From Candidatus Zhuqueibacterota bacterium (GTDB lineage Bacteria > Zhuqueibacterota > Zhuqueibacteria > Oceanimicrobiales > Oceanimicrobiaceae): 64,000 bases of DNA. The stretch is taken from positions 59,417 through 123,416 of the forward strand of contig JAJDAD010000057.1 in the NCBI GenBank assembly GCA_029262055.1, in the 5' to 3' direction. The notes under the pieces were generated by a model. It was not told where the DNA came from and searched no databases. It saw nothing but the letters and a program-made list of their open reading frames with translations. Shown here piece after piece: positions 35,497 to 48,700 of the stretch. Each line of letters begins with the position of its first letter. Positions within the stretch are counted from its first letter, which is position 1. The position numbers and the translations under genes are program-made.

Positions 35497-38400
35497 CGTA
35501 CATTACTCAAAAGCTAATTAATGTATGGAGTCGTGCATACTGGAGGAGTAAGGTATGCTTTGTCATTTTGGGTGTCTTCGGCCTTAACTCACCTGGTTGG
35601 GCGCAACAATACACTTTCCACAACTACACGGGCAATGACGGCCTGTCGCAGCTACTCGGTCAGGCGTTGTTTCAAGATCGCTATGGCTACATCTGGGTCG
35701 GTACGCAATCCGGCCTGAATCGCTACGACGGCAATAGGTTTGAGATTTTCAGCATCCCTCAAGGGCTGGCAGATGATTGGATAAATGCGATTACTCAGGA
35801 CAGTACCGGGAGAATATGGGTTGGTACTAATGGCGGTCTCAGCAGTTGGGATGGTCAGGGTTTCGAGAATTACACTACAGCAGATGGCCTGGTGGACAAA
35901 CATGTACTCTCACTGACAATTGACGAAGAAGGAAAAGTATGGTGTGGCACCGCGTCCGGACTATCCCGCTGGAACGGATCAGAGTTTCATAACTTCACCG
36001 AAATCGATGGCCTACCGCAGATTAGAATAAATGCCCTTTTTCTCGACCACAGCCGTCGATTGTGGGTTGGAACGGAAAGCGGTCTTTTCTACCTTGAGGG
36101 GAATCAATTCGTAAACTTTCCAAATGAAGAACTCCATAATCAGACGATTTACAAGCTCGCAGAAGACCGGGAACATCATCTTTGGGTAGGAGCGCGCGAA
36201 GGCGTTTTCGCTTTTACGGACGGACAACTGAATGCACAATACACCTCGGCTAATGGGTTATCCGGTTTACCGGTAGGTGCGCTTTATGCTGGACGTGACG
36301 GTGCGCTCTGGGTAGGAACCGCAAGCGGCCTTGCTATGATTCATGATGGCGAAGTTCAACTCATCACTCCCTCGAACGGTTTGCCTCTTGACAATGTCAG
36401 GGCCATTCATGAAGATCGTGAAGGCACAATCTGGATGGGTGGCTATGGCGGCATAGCAAAGTTTGTGGGAAGGGCCTTTACAAACTACACTAAGGCAGAT
36501 GGAATGGAATCCGGCCACATCTGCACAGTCTTACGTGACCGGCGCGGTCAACTCTGGGTCAGCACAATCGCTGGATTAAGTCGTCTTAATGGTAAAACCT
36601 GGCGCAATTACACCAGCGAAGATGGTTTGAATGACAGCTTTGTGCGGACTCTATTTGAGGACAATCATGGCACGCTTTGGATCGGCAATGCGGGTGGTCT
36701 CAATTATTGGGATGGCAAACAGTTTCATGATGAAGCCGAGATCAGCGGCCGCGGTTTGGTGGTTTCAATTGTAGAAGACAGTAGCGGAATTCTTTGGTGC
36801 GCTGTACAAAACACGGGTCTATTTATACGCGGGAAAGATGGCTATGAGCGAGTGGAAGTTTCGGCTCAGAGCTTTTCGGATGCTCGTCTGCTTGTAGATC
36901 ACCAGGGAAATGTATGGGCTTCAGGGGATTACGGATTGTCACGATGGGATGGCAAATCCTGGAAAACGTTCACCACCGATGACGGTCTTGCCGACGACCG
37001 TCCTTATTTCTTGTGTGAAGATCAGCAGGGGCGTATCTGGTTCGGTTATCATTCATCGCGCGGGGTAACGTGTTTTGACAGAAACGAATTCAAAACCTAT
37101 ACGACTGCGGATGGCCTTTTCAATGATGCGGTCTATTCTCTCGGCATCGATCACAACAATAATGTCTGGATTGGCACGGCCCGTGGGGTAGATCGTTTTG
37201 ATGGAAAATCCTTTATCAATTACGGAAAAGCCGAAGGTTACGCCAGTGATGAATCCAATGCCGGAGGTTTTTTCGCTGACTATGACGGCACGCTATGGTT
37301 CGGCACCGCCGGAGGTTTGAGCCATTACGATCCGCGATACGATTTCTCGCTGAGCGAACCGCCGTCCGTCAAGATTCACCATATTTTTCTGGGTGATGAA
37401 GCAGTTGCAGTCGATACCAATATAACCGTAGCCTACTCCCGCAACGAGTTACGGGCACATGTTTCTCCTCTATCTTACATCAATAAGAAGCGCCTGAGCT
37501 TTCGCTACCGCTTGCTTGGTTTTAGTGAAGCCTGGAAAACCTTAGAGGGTTACTCGCTTAATTATACCAACCTGCCGCCTGGAAGTTATACCCTTGAAGT
37601 ACAAGGCCGAAAGTATGTGCAGAATTGGTCAGTACCGGCAACGGCCAATTTTACAATAAAGCCGCCTTACTGGCGGACATGGTGGTTTGGTCTGCTGGTG
37701 ACTTTTGTCTTTGCTACAACGACAACGGGGCTCTTCAAATATCGCGTGTCCAGAGTCCAATCGCGTAATCGTCGGCTTGAACAGATAATCGCCGAACGCA
37801 CTGCGAAGCTGGAGCGACAAAAATCTCAATTGGAAACTACCCTGCGAGAGCGTGAGCGGGCAAGGCAGGCCCTGATAGAAAGCCAAGAATGCTTGCGACA
37901 AAGTGAAGAACAGCTTCGGCTTACATTAGAAAATGCCCCTTTTGGCATCTGCACCTCCGATCTAAATGGTCATTTCCTAAGTGTCAATCCAGCTTTCTGC
38001 GAGATTTTCGGGTATTCCTCTGATGAACTGCACGCGATGTCCTTTATGGACCTTACGGCCCGCCATGAGTTAAAGCGAAGCTTGGCCGAAATTGGAAAAC
38101 TCCTGCAAGGCAAGACTTCCAGAATTCAATTAGACAAGCAATACATCCGCAAAGACGGTAGAAATATCGATGGGCTTGTCCGTGCGGGACTAGTGCGTGA
38201 CTCCAAAGGTAGCCCGTCGCACATTGTAGCAGAAATTGAGGACATCACACAGCGCAAGCTTGCTGAAAAGAGAGAAATGGCTGCGAATGAACTTTTCAAC
38301 TCCATAAGACGCGCACAATCCAATTTCATAACCGAAACTAATCCGTACGATGTATTTGATGGCCTGCTCAGCGATATCTTGTCAATCACCTCAAGTGCAT

Positions 38401-40853
38401 ATGGTTTTATCGGCGAAGTCCTCTTTACAGAAAAAGATGAACCTTATTTCAAGTCCCATGCCATCACGAATATTGCCTGGGATGAAGGAACTAGAGATTT
38501 CTATGAGAAAAACGTTCCCGCAGGTTTGGAGTTCTGTAACTTAAAGACACTTTTTGGTACTGTAATGACAACCGGCAAACCAGTATTCTCAAATAATCCA
38601 TCAAAAGATCCCAGGCGAGGGGGTATTCCGGAAGGGCACCCGCCACTTAGCGCCTTCTTAGGTCTGCCCCTTTTTTGTAGTGAAAGCCTTGTTGGTATGG
38701 TGGGAATTGCAAACCGGCCTAACGGCTATGATGAGGAATTGGTGGAGTATTTGCAGCCCTTCCTATCCACATGTGCAAGCATAATAGGCGCATACCGGAC
38801 CGACCAGCAACGTGTCCGTGCTGAGCATGAGTTACAGAAAGCCAAGAAAGAAGCCGAGGAAGCCAGCCTGGCTAAGAGCGAATTCTTAGCCAATATGAGC
38901 CACGAGATTCGCACACCCCTGAACGCGGTGATGGGGATGACGGATCTGGCTTTGGATACCGGCCTGGACCCGGAACAACAAGAATACTTAACAATAGTCA
39001 AATCTTCTTCGGAAGGCCTGCTTTGCTTGATCAATGACATTTTGGATTTTTCCAAAATCGAAGCTGGCCAGGTTGAGATTGAGCAGAATACATTTGATTT
39101 CCGCACAGTGGTAGAAGGCGTGGCAGATATGTTGAGTGTCCGGGCAGATGAAAAAAGGCTGGAGATGACTTGCTACGTAGAGCCTGGTCTACCTTTATGG
39201 GTAGTTGGTGACCCGACTCGATTGCGCCAGATACTGGTCAACTTGACCGGTAATGCCATAAAGTTCACTGAAAAAGGCGTGGTCTCCATCAAAGTCGAAC
39301 CCATGGAGCAATCCGCCCAATCCGTGGAGCAAAAAGAGAAGATCGGACTCCATTTTAGTGTCCATGACTCCGGCATCGGAATCTCCAGGAAGCAGCAATC
39401 AAAGATTTTTGAAAAGTTTTCCCAGGCTGACAGCTCCACTACGCGTAAGTTTGGCGGCACGGGACTGGGCTTGAGTATCTCCAAGTCGTTGATTGAGCTC
39501 ATGGGAGGCCGCATGTGGTTGAAAAGTGAGCCGGGACAAGGCAGTACGTTTCATTTCGAATTGCAGCTACCAGCGGGAGAGGGCGAAGAAGTAGAAAAAT
39601 CAAAATACGCCAAACACAATTTTGAAAACATTTCCGTCCTGATCATCGACGATGTTCTCGTCAATCGCTTGATATTGCGAAAAACGTTGATGCCACATGG
39701 TATTCAAGTTACCGAAGCAGACAGTGGCACGCAGGGACTGGCGTTCTTGCAGGATCCCGAGAAACGATTTGACTTGGTTATTCTCGACCACCAGATGCCG
39801 GAGATGAATGGCCTTCAGGTAGCACAGGCGATCAGAGAAAAGATTGAGTTCAAGTCCCTTAAGATAATCATGCTTTCTTCCTGGGGTGGATTGAGCTCTG
39901 TACAACGACAGGAATTCGATATCGCCTACTCCGTGGCAAAACCGGTAAAGCAATCCCAACTTATTGAGATTCTGGCGAAGGTCATATACGGCGATGAGGT
40001 CGGGCCCAAAAACTCAGTCACGGTTGTAGAATCTACTCAGAAGCCCCAACTTGCTTTTCAGCATAGAGTCCTCCTGGTTGAAGATAGCACTCCAAACCAA
40101 ATGTTAGCCAAGAAGATATTGCAAAAGGCAAACTACCAGGTGGATGTTGTTGGGAATGGTCAACTGGCGGTGGAAGCCGCGGAAGAATTCCACTATGATC
40201 TGATATTAATGGACATCCAGATGCCGGTTATGGGCGGGTTTGCTGCCACTCAAAAAATTCGGGCAATAGAAGATGACCTGCAAGAGGCAAGGACACCAAT
40301 TATTGCGCTGACAGCGCACGCACTGGCAGGCTACCGTGAGAAATGTCTACACCATGATATGGATGATTACATAACCAAGCCCCTAAGAATGAAAATGCTG
40401 TTAGAAACCGTCAGGAAATGGATAGATCCACGTCCGGTTCTTCTTGTAGTCGACGACTCTCCCGACAATCGCAATCTGATACAAAGATATTTGACGAAGA
40501 TAAAACAATTCCGACTTGTCTTTGCCCAAAATGGCCAGGAGGCCATCGATGTCTTCAAAAGCCGTACCGTTTCCATTGTCCTGATGGATATGCAAATGCC
40601 AATCATGAGCGGCTACGATGCCGCAGCGAAGATTAGAAACTTAGAAAATGGCCGTCATATTCCTATTATCGCTTTGACAGCACATCAAGGGCAGAGTGAA
40701 ATAGATAAGTGTGTGGAGGCGGGATGTACGGCTTATCTTGCAAAACCGATTCGAAAGAAGAGCTTATTAGAAACAATGCATCAATATGTTGGTGACACGC
40801 CACTGGCCCCACCTGTTGGTTCTGTTGAGATCGATAGAGTCGTAGCACTGTAG
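35493..40853 (+). CDS. Hybrid sensor kinase with two-component propeller and three receivers
   Basis: A 1786-residue protein. The signal peptide is cut near WAQ-38. Fourteen regulator-propeller (Reg_prop) repeats fill about 60-640, enough for two seven-bladed propellers. A Y_Y_Y domain lies at about 660-725, and TM at about 735-755. PAS is at about 815-930 and GAF at about 950-1110. HisKA has H1137 (NMSHEIRTP), followed by HATPase_c. Three receivers have phospho-acceptors D1432, D1574 and D1699. There is no Hpt and no AraC output, unlike typical HTCS proteins. The periplasmic propeller suggests detection of an extracellular ligand, often a glycan breakdown product in related proteins. The start overlaps a decayed regulator gene. 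Confidence 0.93.
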   Translation: MTYITQKLINVWSRAYWRSKVCFVILGVFGLNSPGWAQQYTFHNYTGNDGLSQLLGQALFQDRYGYIWVGTQSGLNRYDGNRFEIFSIPQGLADDWINAITQDSTGRIWVGTNGGLSSWDGQGFENYTTADGLVDKHVLSLTIDEEGKVWCGTASGLSRWNGSEFHNFTEIDGLPQIRINALFLDHSRRLWVGTESGLFYLEGNQFVNFPNEELHNQTIYKLAEDREHHLWVGAREGVFAFTDGQLNAQYTSANGLSGLPVGALYAGRDGALWVGTASGLAMIHDGEVQLITPSNGLPLDNVRAIHEDREGTIWMGGYGGIAKFVGRAFTNYTKADGMESGHICTVLRDRRGQLWVSTIAGLSRLNGKTWRNYTSEDGLNDSFVRTLFEDNHGTLWIGNAGGLNYWDGKQFHDEAEISGRGLVVSIVEDSSGILWCAVQNTGLFIRGKDGYERVEVSAQSFSDARLLVDHQGNVWASGDYGLSRWDGKSWKTFTTDDGLADDRPYFLCEDQQGRIWFGYHSSRGVTCFDRNEFKTYTTADGLFNDAVYSLGIDHNNNVWIGTARGVDRFDGKSFINYGKAEGYASDESNAGGFFADYDGTLWFGTAGGLSHYDPRYDFSLSEPPSVKIHHIFLGDEAVAVDTNITVAYSRNELRAHVSPLSYINKKRLSFRYRLLGFSEAWKTLEGYSLNYTNLPPGSYTLEVQGRKYVQNWSVPATANFTIKPPYWRTWWFGLLVTFVFATTTTGLFKYRVSRVQSRNRRLEQIIAERTAKLERQKSQLETTLRERERARQALIESQECLRQSEEQLRLTLENAPFGICTSDLNGHFLSVNPAFCEIFGYSSDELHAMSFMDLTARHELKRSLAEIGKLLQGKTSRIQLDKQYIRKDGRNIDGLVRAGLVRDSKGSPSHIVAEIEDITQRKLAEKREMAANELFNSIRRAQSNFITETNPYDVFDGLLSDILSITSSAYGFIGEVLFTEKDEPYFKSHAITNIAWDEGTRDFYEKNVPAGLEFCNLKTLFGTVMTTGKPVFSNNPSKDPRRGGIPEGHPPLSAFLGLPLFCSESLVGMVGIANRPNGYDEELVEYLQPFLSTCASIIGAYRTDQQRVRAEHELQKAKKEAEEASLAKSEFLANMSHEIRTPLNAVMGMTDLALDTGLDPEQQEYLTIVKSSSEGLLCLINDILDFSKIEAGQVEIEQNTFDFRTVVEGVADMLSVRADEKRLEMTCYVEPGLPLWVVGDPTRLRQILVNLTGNAIKFTEKGVVSIKVEPMEQSAQSVEQKEKIGLHFSVHDSGIGISRKQQSKIFEKFSQADSSTTRKFGGTGLGLSISKSLIELMGGRMWLKSEPGQGSTFHFELQLPAGEGEEVEKSKYAKHNFENISVLIIDDVLVNRLILRKTLMPHGIQVTEADSGTQGLAFLQDPEKRFDLVILDHQMPEMNGLQVAQAIREKIEFKSLKIIMLSSWGGLSSVQRQEFDIAYSVAKPVKQSQLIEILAKVIYGDEVGPKNSVTVVESTQKPQLAFQHRVLLVEDSTPNQMLAKKILQKANYQVDVVGNGQLAVEAAEEFHYDLILMDIQMPVMGGFAATQKIRAIEDDLQEARTPIIALTAHALAGYREKCLHHDMDDYITKPLRMKMLLETVRKWIDPRPVLLVVDDSPDNRNLIQRYLTKIKQFRLVFAQNGQEAIDVFKSRTVSIVLMDMQMPIMSGYDAAAKIRNLENGRHIPIIALTAHQGQSEIDKCVEAGCTAYLAKPIRKKSLLETMHQYVGDTPLAPPVGSVEIDRVVAL

Positions 40854-40908
40854 GCAGGTCTGAGTCCGATGTTTCGATATTTCCGTTGATTGCGTAGCCT
40901 TGACAAGG

Positions 40909-41097
40909 CTTGTCTTGTACGCTTTCGGGAATTCCCCTGGCCGTATCGTAAATCGTAAGCAGGATATAGTCTCCAGCCTTAACCTCGGTGTTGCCGTGAT
41001 AAAGACTTTCCTTGAAGGAGGCGTTCTGTGTTGTAATAGAGAGTTTGCCTCTATCCGGCCTGGCATCGCCATCGCCACCGGTTGCACGCAGAGCATT
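40909..41097 (-). pseudogene. Fragment of a histidine kinase ATPase domain
   Basis: On the minus strand one frame reads GKLSITTQNASFKESLYHG...[26 protein letters not shown]. The intact kinase at 45781-49230 has [16 protein letters not shown]...[26 protein letters not shown]. The upstream N-box region is degenerate (GDGDARPDRG for SDAMPGGG), DTG has become DTA, and similarity stops abruptly after QDK. There is no intact gene around it. It is a decayed piece of a hybrid kinase in the 373-bp gap between the two large plus-strand kinases' operons. I see nothing else in that gap apart from GGAGG before the porin gene. Confidence 0.8.
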
Positions 41098-41226
41098 TCA
41101 GTAGTGCAGTCAACCGGCACTCCACGACAGCAGTGGCCTGATTGCTAAATTAAATCATTGCAATATCTCACAGGCACCGGAGAATCCCAGGGCAAAATGC
41201 CGATAATCTATGGAGGACAAATCTAA

Positions 41227-42372
41227 TTGGATGAATCAGAGATGAAAGTTAGAACAGGGTATCTCTTCATTCTTGCGGCATTGCTTAGCGGGACGGCGAA
41301 TCTGCCCGCTCAAGTCGACAAAAAGGTCGATATCCACGGTTTTGGGGCCTGGGCGTACGGTCGTACTGACGGCAACAAGTACATAGGAGGCACTAATAAT
41401 GGCTCCTATAACCAAAGCTGGTTCGCCCTAAATGTAGCTTCCACGCCTTACCCAAATCTCACCGTCAATGCGCAGACCTTTTGGGTTCAGGATGGGGACA
41501 AAGAGGAAGTAGAGTTGGATTTTGCTTTCGCCGAGTGGCAGGTTTCAGATCTTTTTAAATTCCGTGTTGGCCGAGTAAAGCATCCGTTTGGGATTTACAC
41601 GGAAATCTTCGACGTTGGAACTCTCCGGCCTTTCTTTAAACTTCCCCAGGGAATTTATGGCAACGCGGGATTTATATCGGAATCATACCAGGGCCTTGGT
41701 ATTACAGGCTCTTATTACAGCAGTAGGGAATGGGGTATCACATACGATATTTATGGCGGTGGAATCGGAATTGAAAGTGAAAATCCTTTCGAATCTCTTG
41801 GCAACGGTGAGGATGACGGGTCTATAGAAGAAGGTGGCGAAGAGGAAGAAACCTCTCCGCTCCGTGACATGATCGGTGGCAGAGTAACTGTTACTATCCC
41901 CATACATGGGCTAAACTTTGGCTTCTCTGGCTATGCAGGCGATGAAGAGGAAGCGGATCACCGGCACAAGGTGTACGGTTTTCATGCAGAGTACCTTTCT
42001 GGTGCCTGGACTCTGCGCTCCGAATATGCGAACCTTGACGAGGGTCACGAACATAGAGCTGATGCCTTTTATCTGGAAGGAGCATACAACCTCAATGAGC
42101 ACTGGCAAGTCGCCGTGCGCTATGACTGGTTCGATGCGGAACTTGATCCTGAGAATGTAAATGTCAGTGCTGCCCCTTCTCTATTAGAACATGAAGATTT
42201 TGCCCTGGGCCTTAGCTATTGGTTCAACACGAATTTTGTTTTGAAGCTTTCTTATCATATTGTTAGTGGAAATCATTTTGCCTTACCTGAGGATGTTGCA
42301 GATGCTGTTGCCACAGGCGATCTGAATACGACCACTAGAGGTATTTTGGCCGGTGGTCAATTTAGCTTCTAA
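41227..42372 (+). CDS. Outer-membrane porin-like beta-barrel
   Basis: A 381-residue exported protein with a signal peptide (hydrophobic core LFILAALLSG, cut near PAQ) and alternating amphipathic strands to a C-terminal phenylalanine (GGQFSF), as in trimeric or phosphate-selective type porins. An acidic loop (about 195-215) is rich in glutamate and glycine. GGAGG lies ten bases before the TTG at 41227. An ATG at 41242 gives a more usual signal-peptide start but lacks a clear Shine-Dalgarno. It heads an operon with a PstS-like protein and a hybrid kinase. Confidence 0.82.
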   Translation: MDESEMKVRTGYLFILAALLSGTANLPAQVDKKVDIHGFGAWAYGRTDGNKYIGGTNNGSYNQSWFALNVASTPYPNLTVNAQTFWVQDGDKEEVELDFAFAEWQVSDLFKFRVGRVKHPFGIYTEIFDVGTLRPFFKLPQGIYGNAGFISESYQGLGITGSYYSSREWGITYDIYGGGIGIESENPFESLGNGEDDGSIEEGGEEEETSPLRDMIGGRVTVTIPIHGLNFGFSGYAGDEEEADHRHKVYGFHAEYLSGAWTLRSEYANLDEGHEHRADAFYLEGAYNLNEHWQVAVRYDWFDAELDPENVNVSAAPSLLEHEDFALGLSYWFNTNFVLKLSYHIVSGNHFALPEDVADAVATGDLNTTTRGILAGGQFSF

Positions 42373-42423
42373 GAAGGACAAATTTTGTGTCCCGCATCCA
42401 TTCCTAAAGTGAGAATCCGGAAA

Positions 42424-42873
42424 ATGAATGTAACGATCTACATCGTGGCTCTTTCGGTGACTTGCTTTTGGTGCAGCCAGATACAGGCTCAAAAGACCCC
42501 GAAGCCGGCGTATAAAGTGATCGTGAATGCACTGAATCCCGTTTCGTCCATGAAGAAAGACATGGTTTCCAGATTATTCTTGAAAAAAGCGACGAGATGG
42601 CCCAATGGTGAAAAGGCCACCTGTGTGGACCTGGCCTCCGACTCTCCGGTACGAAAAAGGTTTTCAAAGAAGATTCACGGCAGAGAGGTGTCCGCGATCA
42701 AGGCATACTGGCAAAAGAAGATTTTTTCCGGGCGAGGGGTGCCCGTTCTGGAGTTAGGTTCCGAAGCCAAAGTTCTGCAGTACGTACACGATAACCCGCA
42801 GGCAGTCGGGTATGTGGCGGCGTCTACATCCACAGCCAAATACAAAGTCAAGGTAGTGGTTATTGAGAATTAG
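42424..42873 (+). CDS. Small PstS-like periplasmic substrate-binding protein
   Basis: A 149-residue exported protein with a signal peptide cut near IQAQ. The remainder has the fold pattern of the short phosphate-ABC-transporter substrate-binding-like family ([10 protein letters not shown], a [12 protein letters not shown] segment, [13 protein letters not shown], and VGYVAAST near the end). It is about half the size of true PstS and there are no ABC permease genes nearby, so it more likely presents a ligand to the sensor that follows. Its last 11 bases overlap the kinase gene start. Confidence 0.8.
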   Translation: MNVTIYIVALSVTCFWCSQIQAQKTPKPAYKVIVNALNPVSSMKKDMVSRLFLKKATRWPNGEKATCVDLASDSPVRKRFSKKIHGREVSAIKAYWQKKIFSGRGVPVLELGSEAKVLQYVHDNPQAVGYVAASTSTAKYKVKVVVIEN

Positions 42874-45730
42874 TTTTGACAGAATAGAGGGTCTGCTAAA
42901 GAACTCGAGAATCCGGTACAAGATTGCAATTATCCCAGTGCTGGCATCTTTGGGTTTCTGCCTTGTTTTTGGGGGCACCTACTATTACGGCAAGAGCAAC
43001 GAAGAACTCTTGCGGAAAATCGAAACCAGGCTCGTCCCATCCCTGGAACTGAGTCGCGATCTTGACCAGCTGTTAGACGAGATGCAGCGCGATCTGCAAG
43101 ATGCCGTGGCCATCGGCGATGAGAGGGAGCTTGCCGTCATCCCACCTCAACGCGACAGATTCCTCAGCAGGCTCGCAGAAGGCAAGGACAACCGCATAAT
43201 AAAGACCAGAGAATATAACTATCTCAAGTGGCAATTTCAGGACTATTGCATGGTTGCGCTTCAGGCCTCCAGGCACATGATCGCAGGAGAGACCGGGGAA
43301 GGCGTCATTAACACAATAGAGTCCATGACGCAAAAATACAACGGCTTACACGAGCGGCTGTTATCGAATTCAAGTGTTGTCAGGGCCCAAATGCAAACTT
43401 TTTTTGAGTCGGCCCGGGGAAATCAATTCAGTTCGCTGGTTGTCATGAGCACAGTGATCCTTCTATGCGTGATTTCGCTCGCTGGCGCCTCGTTTCTTGC
43501 CATTCGTTCGATCACGCGGCCGTTGGACAAATTGGTCCTGGCCGCGGGCAAAATCTCTGCAGGAAAGTATGAGGAACGAGCGGTTCTGGTCGCCAAGGAT
43601 GAAGTCGGATACTTAGGCCGGACATTCAACGAGATGGCGTATAGGATCGAGGCGACCATCAGTGAAGTCCGAAATACATCACACGAACTGGAACAAGCAA
43701 AGACCAAGGCCGAGGAGGGCAGCCAGGCCAAGAGCGAATTCCTTGCCAATATGAGTCACGAAATCCGCACGCCACTGAATGCAGTCATGGGGATGACGGA
43801 GCTGGCCCTGGAAACCGAGCTGAACGCCGAACAACAAGAATATCTATCAATAGTACAGTCCTCCTCACGAAGTCTGCTGAGTTTGATCAATGACATCCTC
43901 GATTTCTCCAAGATCGAAGCGGGCCAGATTGAGCTTGAGCAGAGGAGTTTTGACTTCCGTTCGGTTGTGGAAGACGTGGCCACGATGTTTAGCGTACGTC
44001 TGGAAGCACAGGCTGTCGAGATACTCTCCTACGTCCAGCCGGATCTGCCCCTCTGGGTTGTGGGCGACTCGACTCGTTTGCGCCAGGTCCTGGTTAATTT
44101 GGCCGGGAATGCGGTAAAGTTCACCAAACAAGGTACCGTCTCTATCAAAGTCGAACCCATACAGCAGAGCAAGCAACCCGCTGGGGATGGAAAGGAAGTG
44201 GGACTTCACTTTAGCGTGACTGACACCGGCATCGGCATTTCCAAGGAGCAGCAGTCGAAGATTTTTGAAAAGTTCTCCCAGGCCGACAGCTCTACGACGC
44301 GCAGGTTCGGGGGCACGGGCCTGGGGCTGACCATTTCCAAATCCTTGATTGAGCTGATGGGCAGCCAGTTACAGTTGGAAAGCGAACCGGGGCAAGGCAG
44401 TACATTCTTCTTCGACTTGAAATTCCCTCTCGGGGACAACAAGGAAACAGAGTGTGCAACATCTACGGAACACAACCTCAGCGCCATTTCAGTCCTGGTG
44501 GTGGATGACATTCAGATCAACCGCTTCATCATGAAGAAGACGCTGAGCGCACACGGCATTCAAGTCACCGAAGCAAGCAGCGGCGCGCAGGGGCTGGCGC
44601 TTTTACGTGATGGAAAAAGGCGATTTGACTTGCTTATTCTCGATCACCAGATGCCAGAGATGGATGGCCTGCAGGTGGCAAAGGCGATCAGGCAAGAGGC
44701 CAGGTTCAATACGCTCAAAATAGTCGTCCTTTCATCCTGGGGCGCCTTAAGCTCGAAACAGGAACAGGAACTGGACCTCGCCCATTCGTTGACCAAACCC
44801 ATTAGGCAGTCCGAACTGATTGACGTCTTGACAAGGGTCTTGTTCGGAACCGGGGTGGAAGAAGAACACGTAGTCAAAGTTGTCGAACCCGTTCCTCAGA
44901 TCGAGTTTAGCCGTAAGCATAGAATACTCCTGGTTGAAGACAGTGCCACCAACCAAAAGCTAGCAAAGAAGATATTGCAGAAGGCGAACTACGAAGTTGA
45001 TGTCGCTGACAATGGCCAATTGGCGGTAGAAGCCGTTAAGAAGTTCCATTACAGCCTGATATTGATGGACATCCAGATGCCCGTTATGGGTGGATTTGAT
45101 GCGACCCAAAAGATCCGGGAAATGGAGCGTGACTCCCTGGAAGCAAGGACACCAATCATCGCGCTGACGGCGCACGCCCTCGCCGGTTACCGCGAGCGTT
45201 GTTTGCAGCACGACATGGATGACTACGTCACCAAGCCGCTAAAAATGAATCTGCTGCGGGAAGCCGTAAAGAAGTGGATCGACCCACGACCGATCTTACT
45301 TGTAGTGGACGACCTGAGTGACAATCGCAATTTGATTAAGAGCTACCTGAAGAAGACAAAGGATTTTCGACTTGTCATGGCACAAAACGGGCAGGAGGCA
45401 ATTGATGTCTTTGAAAAACACGCGATCTCGCTGATCCTGATGGATATGGAAATGCCGACTATGAATGGCTACGAAGCGACTGCGGCCATTAGGCGTTTGA
45501 AAGACGGCGATGATATTCCAATCATCGCTTTGTCGGCACATCGCGGGCAGGATGAGGTCGCTAGGTGTTTAGCTGCCGGATGCACAACTCACCTTGAAAA
45601 ACCGATAACGAAAAAGAACTTGATCAAAATGCTGAATCGATATATCGGCTTAACAGATTCGCCGGCCAAACCCGGTGAATCTGATAAACGCGACGTTGTG
45701 TTGCAGCAGACCGGGATCGCCCAAGTCTGA
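42863..45730 (+). CDS. Hybrid sensor kinase with three receivers (HAMP type)
   Basis: A 955-residue protein starting with TTG inside the end of the preceding gene, implying translational coupling. TM1 is at 21-42, a periplasmic helical sensor at about 43-189, TM2 at 190-214, HAMP at 215-268 and a coiled coil to 290. HisKA has H299, followed by HATPase_c (GTGLGL). Three receivers have D594, D736 and D861. From HisKA to the end it is a close paralog of the kinase at 35493-40853. No Hpt domain is encoded in the window, so the phosphorelay partner is elsewhere. The neighbouring porin and PstS-like protein suggest an anion such as phosphate as the signal. Confidence 0.93.
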   Translation: MRISFDRIEGLLKNSRIRYKIAIIPVLASLGFCLVFGGTYYYGKSNEELLRKIETRLVPSLELSRDLDQLLDEMQRDLQDAVAIGDERELAVIPPQRDRFLSRLAEGKDNRIIKTREYNYLKWQFQDYCMVALQASRHMIAGETGEGVINTIESMTQKYNGLHERLLSNSSVVRAQMQTFFESARGNQFSSLVVMSTVILLCVISLAGASFLAIRSITRPLDKLVLAAGKISAGKYEERAVLVAKDEVGYLGRTFNEMAYRIEATISEVRNTSHELEQAKTKAEEGSQAKSEFLANMSHEIRTPLNAVMGMTELALETELNAEQQEYLSIVQSSSRSLLSLINDILDFSKIEAGQIELEQRSFDFRSVVEDVATMFSVRLEAQAVEILSYVQPDLPLWVVGDSTRLRQVLVNLAGNAVKFTKQGTVSIKVEPIQQSKQPAGDGKEVGLHFSVTDTGIGISKEQQSKIFEKFSQADSSTTRRFGGTGLGLTISKSLIELMGSQLQLESEPGQGSTFFFDLKFPLGDNKETECATSTEHNLSAISVLVVDDIQINRFIMKKTLSAHGIQVTEASSGAQGLALLRDGKRRFDLLILDHQMPEMDGLQVAKAIRQEARFNTLKIVVLSSWGALSSKQEQELDLAHSLTKPIRQSELIDVLTRVLFGTGVEEEHVVKVVEPVPQIEFSRKHRILLVEDSATNQKLAKKILQKANYEVDVADNGQLAVEAVKKFHYSLILMDIQMPVMGGFDATQKIREMERDSLEARTPIIALTAHALAGYRERCLQHDMDDYVTKPLKMNLLREAVKKWIDPRPILLVVDDLSDNRNLIKSYLKKTKDFRLVMAQNGQEAIDVFEKHAISLILMDMEMPTMNGYEATAAIRRLKDGDDIPIIALSAHRGQDEVARCLAAGCTTHLEKPITKKNLIKMLNRYIGLTDSPAKPGESDKRDVVLQQTGIAQV

Positions 45731-45780
45731 CTCGCATGGCGCTGCGCCCGGCGACTTTTGGATAGTTCACCCCTATCCTG

Positions 45781-48700
45781 TTATGCCTCCAGAACTTCCC
45801 GCACTTTTAAAGCAAGTACCACCGGCGCGAACGGCTTCTGAATATAGCCGGTTCCCGGTTTTCCGATTGCCGCCGAGTCTATCATTTTGTCCGTATATCC
45901 CGACATATAAAGTACTTTCACGTCGGTGTGCAGCTCGGTTACCCGCTCTATCAGCTCAGGCCCGCTCATCTTGGGCATGACGACATCCGTAAGGACCAAG
46001 TGAATCGGTTCGCGGTACTGTTTGCAGGTCCGCATGGCTGACTTGCCGTCTTCTGCTTCCAGCACAGTGTAGCCGTACTTAGCCAACATCTTGTGGGTAA
46101 GCGTACGTACTGTTTCGTCGTCCTCAACTATCAGGATCGTTTCATCACCCCCTGTAATGTCGGGTGTGCGGGTCTTGCGGACAGGCTTGGCTACTTCAGT
46201 GCTCCTGGTGAGGCAAACAGTAAAAGAAGTACCTTGGCCAGGCTCACTTGAGACCCAGATATGGCCACCGCTTTGCTTGACAGTACCGTAGACCGTAGCA
46301 AGCCCCAGGCCGGTGCCGTGCCCCAATTCTTTGGTAGTAAAGAAGGGGTCAAAAATCTTGTCCTGGATTTTTTCTGGAATTCCCTTGCCAGTGTCGGCAA
46401 CCGTCAGCAGGATGTAGTCGCCGGCCTTGACCTCCGCGCCGGCGCAAAGAAAACTTTCCGTGTAGGAAGTGTTCTGGGTGGTAATTAGAAGCTGGCCCCC
46501 GCCGGGCATGGCATCGCTGGCGTTTACGGCCAGGTTCATGATAACCTGTTCTATTTGACTGGGATCGGCCGTGATGGTTCCCAGGTTCGCGTCCCTGATG
46601 ATTCGCAATTCAACATCTTCACGCAGCAGGCGCCGGAGCATCTTCTCCATACCCCCAAGCAGCTGATTCAAGTCCAGGACCCTCACGTGCAGCACCTGTC
46701 TGCGGCTAAAGGCCAACAACCGCCGGGTGAGTCTCACGGCCCGCTCAGCGGCTTCATTGATCTCTTGAATGTCGGTGCGCACGGGGTCCCCTTCCTCAAA
46801 GACCGGAACCAGCATGTGACAATAGCCCAGGATGACGGTCAGCAGGTTGTTAAAATCATGAGCAACGCCTCCGGCCAGCCTGCCGACGGCTTCCATTTTT
46901 TGTGAGTGCAAAAGCTGTTCTTCCAATCTTCTCCGGTCCGTGATGTCGGTCATAGTCGCTAACACCAGACTGTAGGCATGCTCATGGCCCGGTGGCACAG
47001 CCACGTTCAAACTGACATGCACTTTGTCCCCATGTATTGTGTTCAAAGTCACTTCTGTTCTGAACGGCATTTGGTTCTGGGCTATCCTGATCACCGCGTT
47101 GGCGACAACTTCGTGCGCCCCTTTGATGATGCGGCCGATGTTGTTTCTCAGTTCCTTGACGCTTTTGGCTCCGAACATCCTAAGCGTAAACTGGTTAACG
47201 TCGAGAAGCTTTATCATCTTCACACACTGCCCCAGGTCGTCCGGGTGTTGCCCAAAGTACTCCTTGAAGTCGCAGGGACCGCGCGCTTGCAGGGATTCGG
47301 CATATTGCTTCAGGTCAGAACAATCCCCTTCGCAAATTGATACTGCCACGTTCTCGACAAGGCCGCGATACCTTGCTTCACTGGCCAGCAGTGCTTTTTC
47401 TGCCTCCCGGCGGGCGGTTATATCTACCACTATGGATTTTCTTTGAACCAGACGGCCGTCCTTGCCGACATCGGGGCTCACGGAAAGCAGGCCGTGCACG
47501 ATTTGGCCGTTCTTTTTTCGATAGACCATTCCCACATTGCTGACACCATGGCCGGAGGTGATACTGTGGAAGACATCGCCCGCCTTGCGTAGCGACTGCT
47601 CATGGTACAGCTCAAAGACCTTCATCCTGAGAAGTTCTTTCATCGGGTAGCCGGTCAGCTTGACGGCCGCCTTATTTACTTCAAGGATCTCACCCGCTGA
47701 ACCCACCGAAAAATACGCAACTGGAGCCCGGTCATAGAGGTTTTGGTATTTTGCTTCCGAGCTTCTCAGAGCCTCTTCGGCAAGTTTGCGGACAGTGATG
47801 TCCCGGGCAAGGAGTATCAGTCGACCGCAAGGTTTTTCCGGGTCACCTTTCGCCGCGATCGATAATTCGAACCACTTTATTCCTCCCGGTAGTTCGAGAA
47901 GATACTGATCTCCGGTATGCGATCCTTTTCGCACGGCCTTTTTTATTGCCGACATAACAACACGTCCGGCCTCTGCCGGCAGGACTTCACCCATGGTTTT
48001 GCCGAGAAAGATCTCAGGTGCGACAAATAGTAGCTCCCGGTCTTTGGCGCGATAGTCATGAATCCGGCCATCTTTGTCAACCTCGAACAAGAGGTCGGGC
48101 AGGGCATTCATGGTTGCGGCCAGATGTTCGTGCGCTGCATCCAAATCTGCCTTAGCTTTGTCACGTTCCGAAGCCACGTGCAGAGTCTGAATCCCGTAAG
48201 CCATGTCATCCGCCAACTCCTTGAGCAACGCCACTTCCACAGAGTCAAAGCAATCCACCGCACTGGAGAAGATATTGAGCACTCCAGTCACCCCCTGGCC
48301 TACTTTCATAGGCAGAGCGATGGTGGAGCCAAAACCAAGTTGCAGGCACCTGTCACGCCATTTCCTGTGGACGGAACTTCTGGCAATCTCCGGGATAATG
48401 ACGATCTTTCCCGTGTTAATAGCCCTGACGGCAGGCTCGGAATCGGGCCCGGTTTCTGCCCAGCTTAATTGGCTGCGAGAAAGGAACTCCTCATTTTCCC
48501 CGGCGTGCGCTGCGAGACGGATCCCGTTCGTATTGTCGTGCAGCGCTATTCCGACCCAAGCCAGATGATAGCCGCCGACCTCGACAAGGATCTTACACAC
48601 CTTCTCTAGCAACCTATTCTCATCCTTAGAACGAACGAGCGTCTGGTTAATATCGCTCAACACCTGAAGAGCACGATTTGCTTTCCTCAGCTTTGCTTCT

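Noticed and set aside
35493..40853. Classification as a Bacteroides-type HTCS
   Set aside because: The propeller, Y_Y_Y and kinase are present, but there is no AraC-type DNA-binding domain. It ends with the third receiver.
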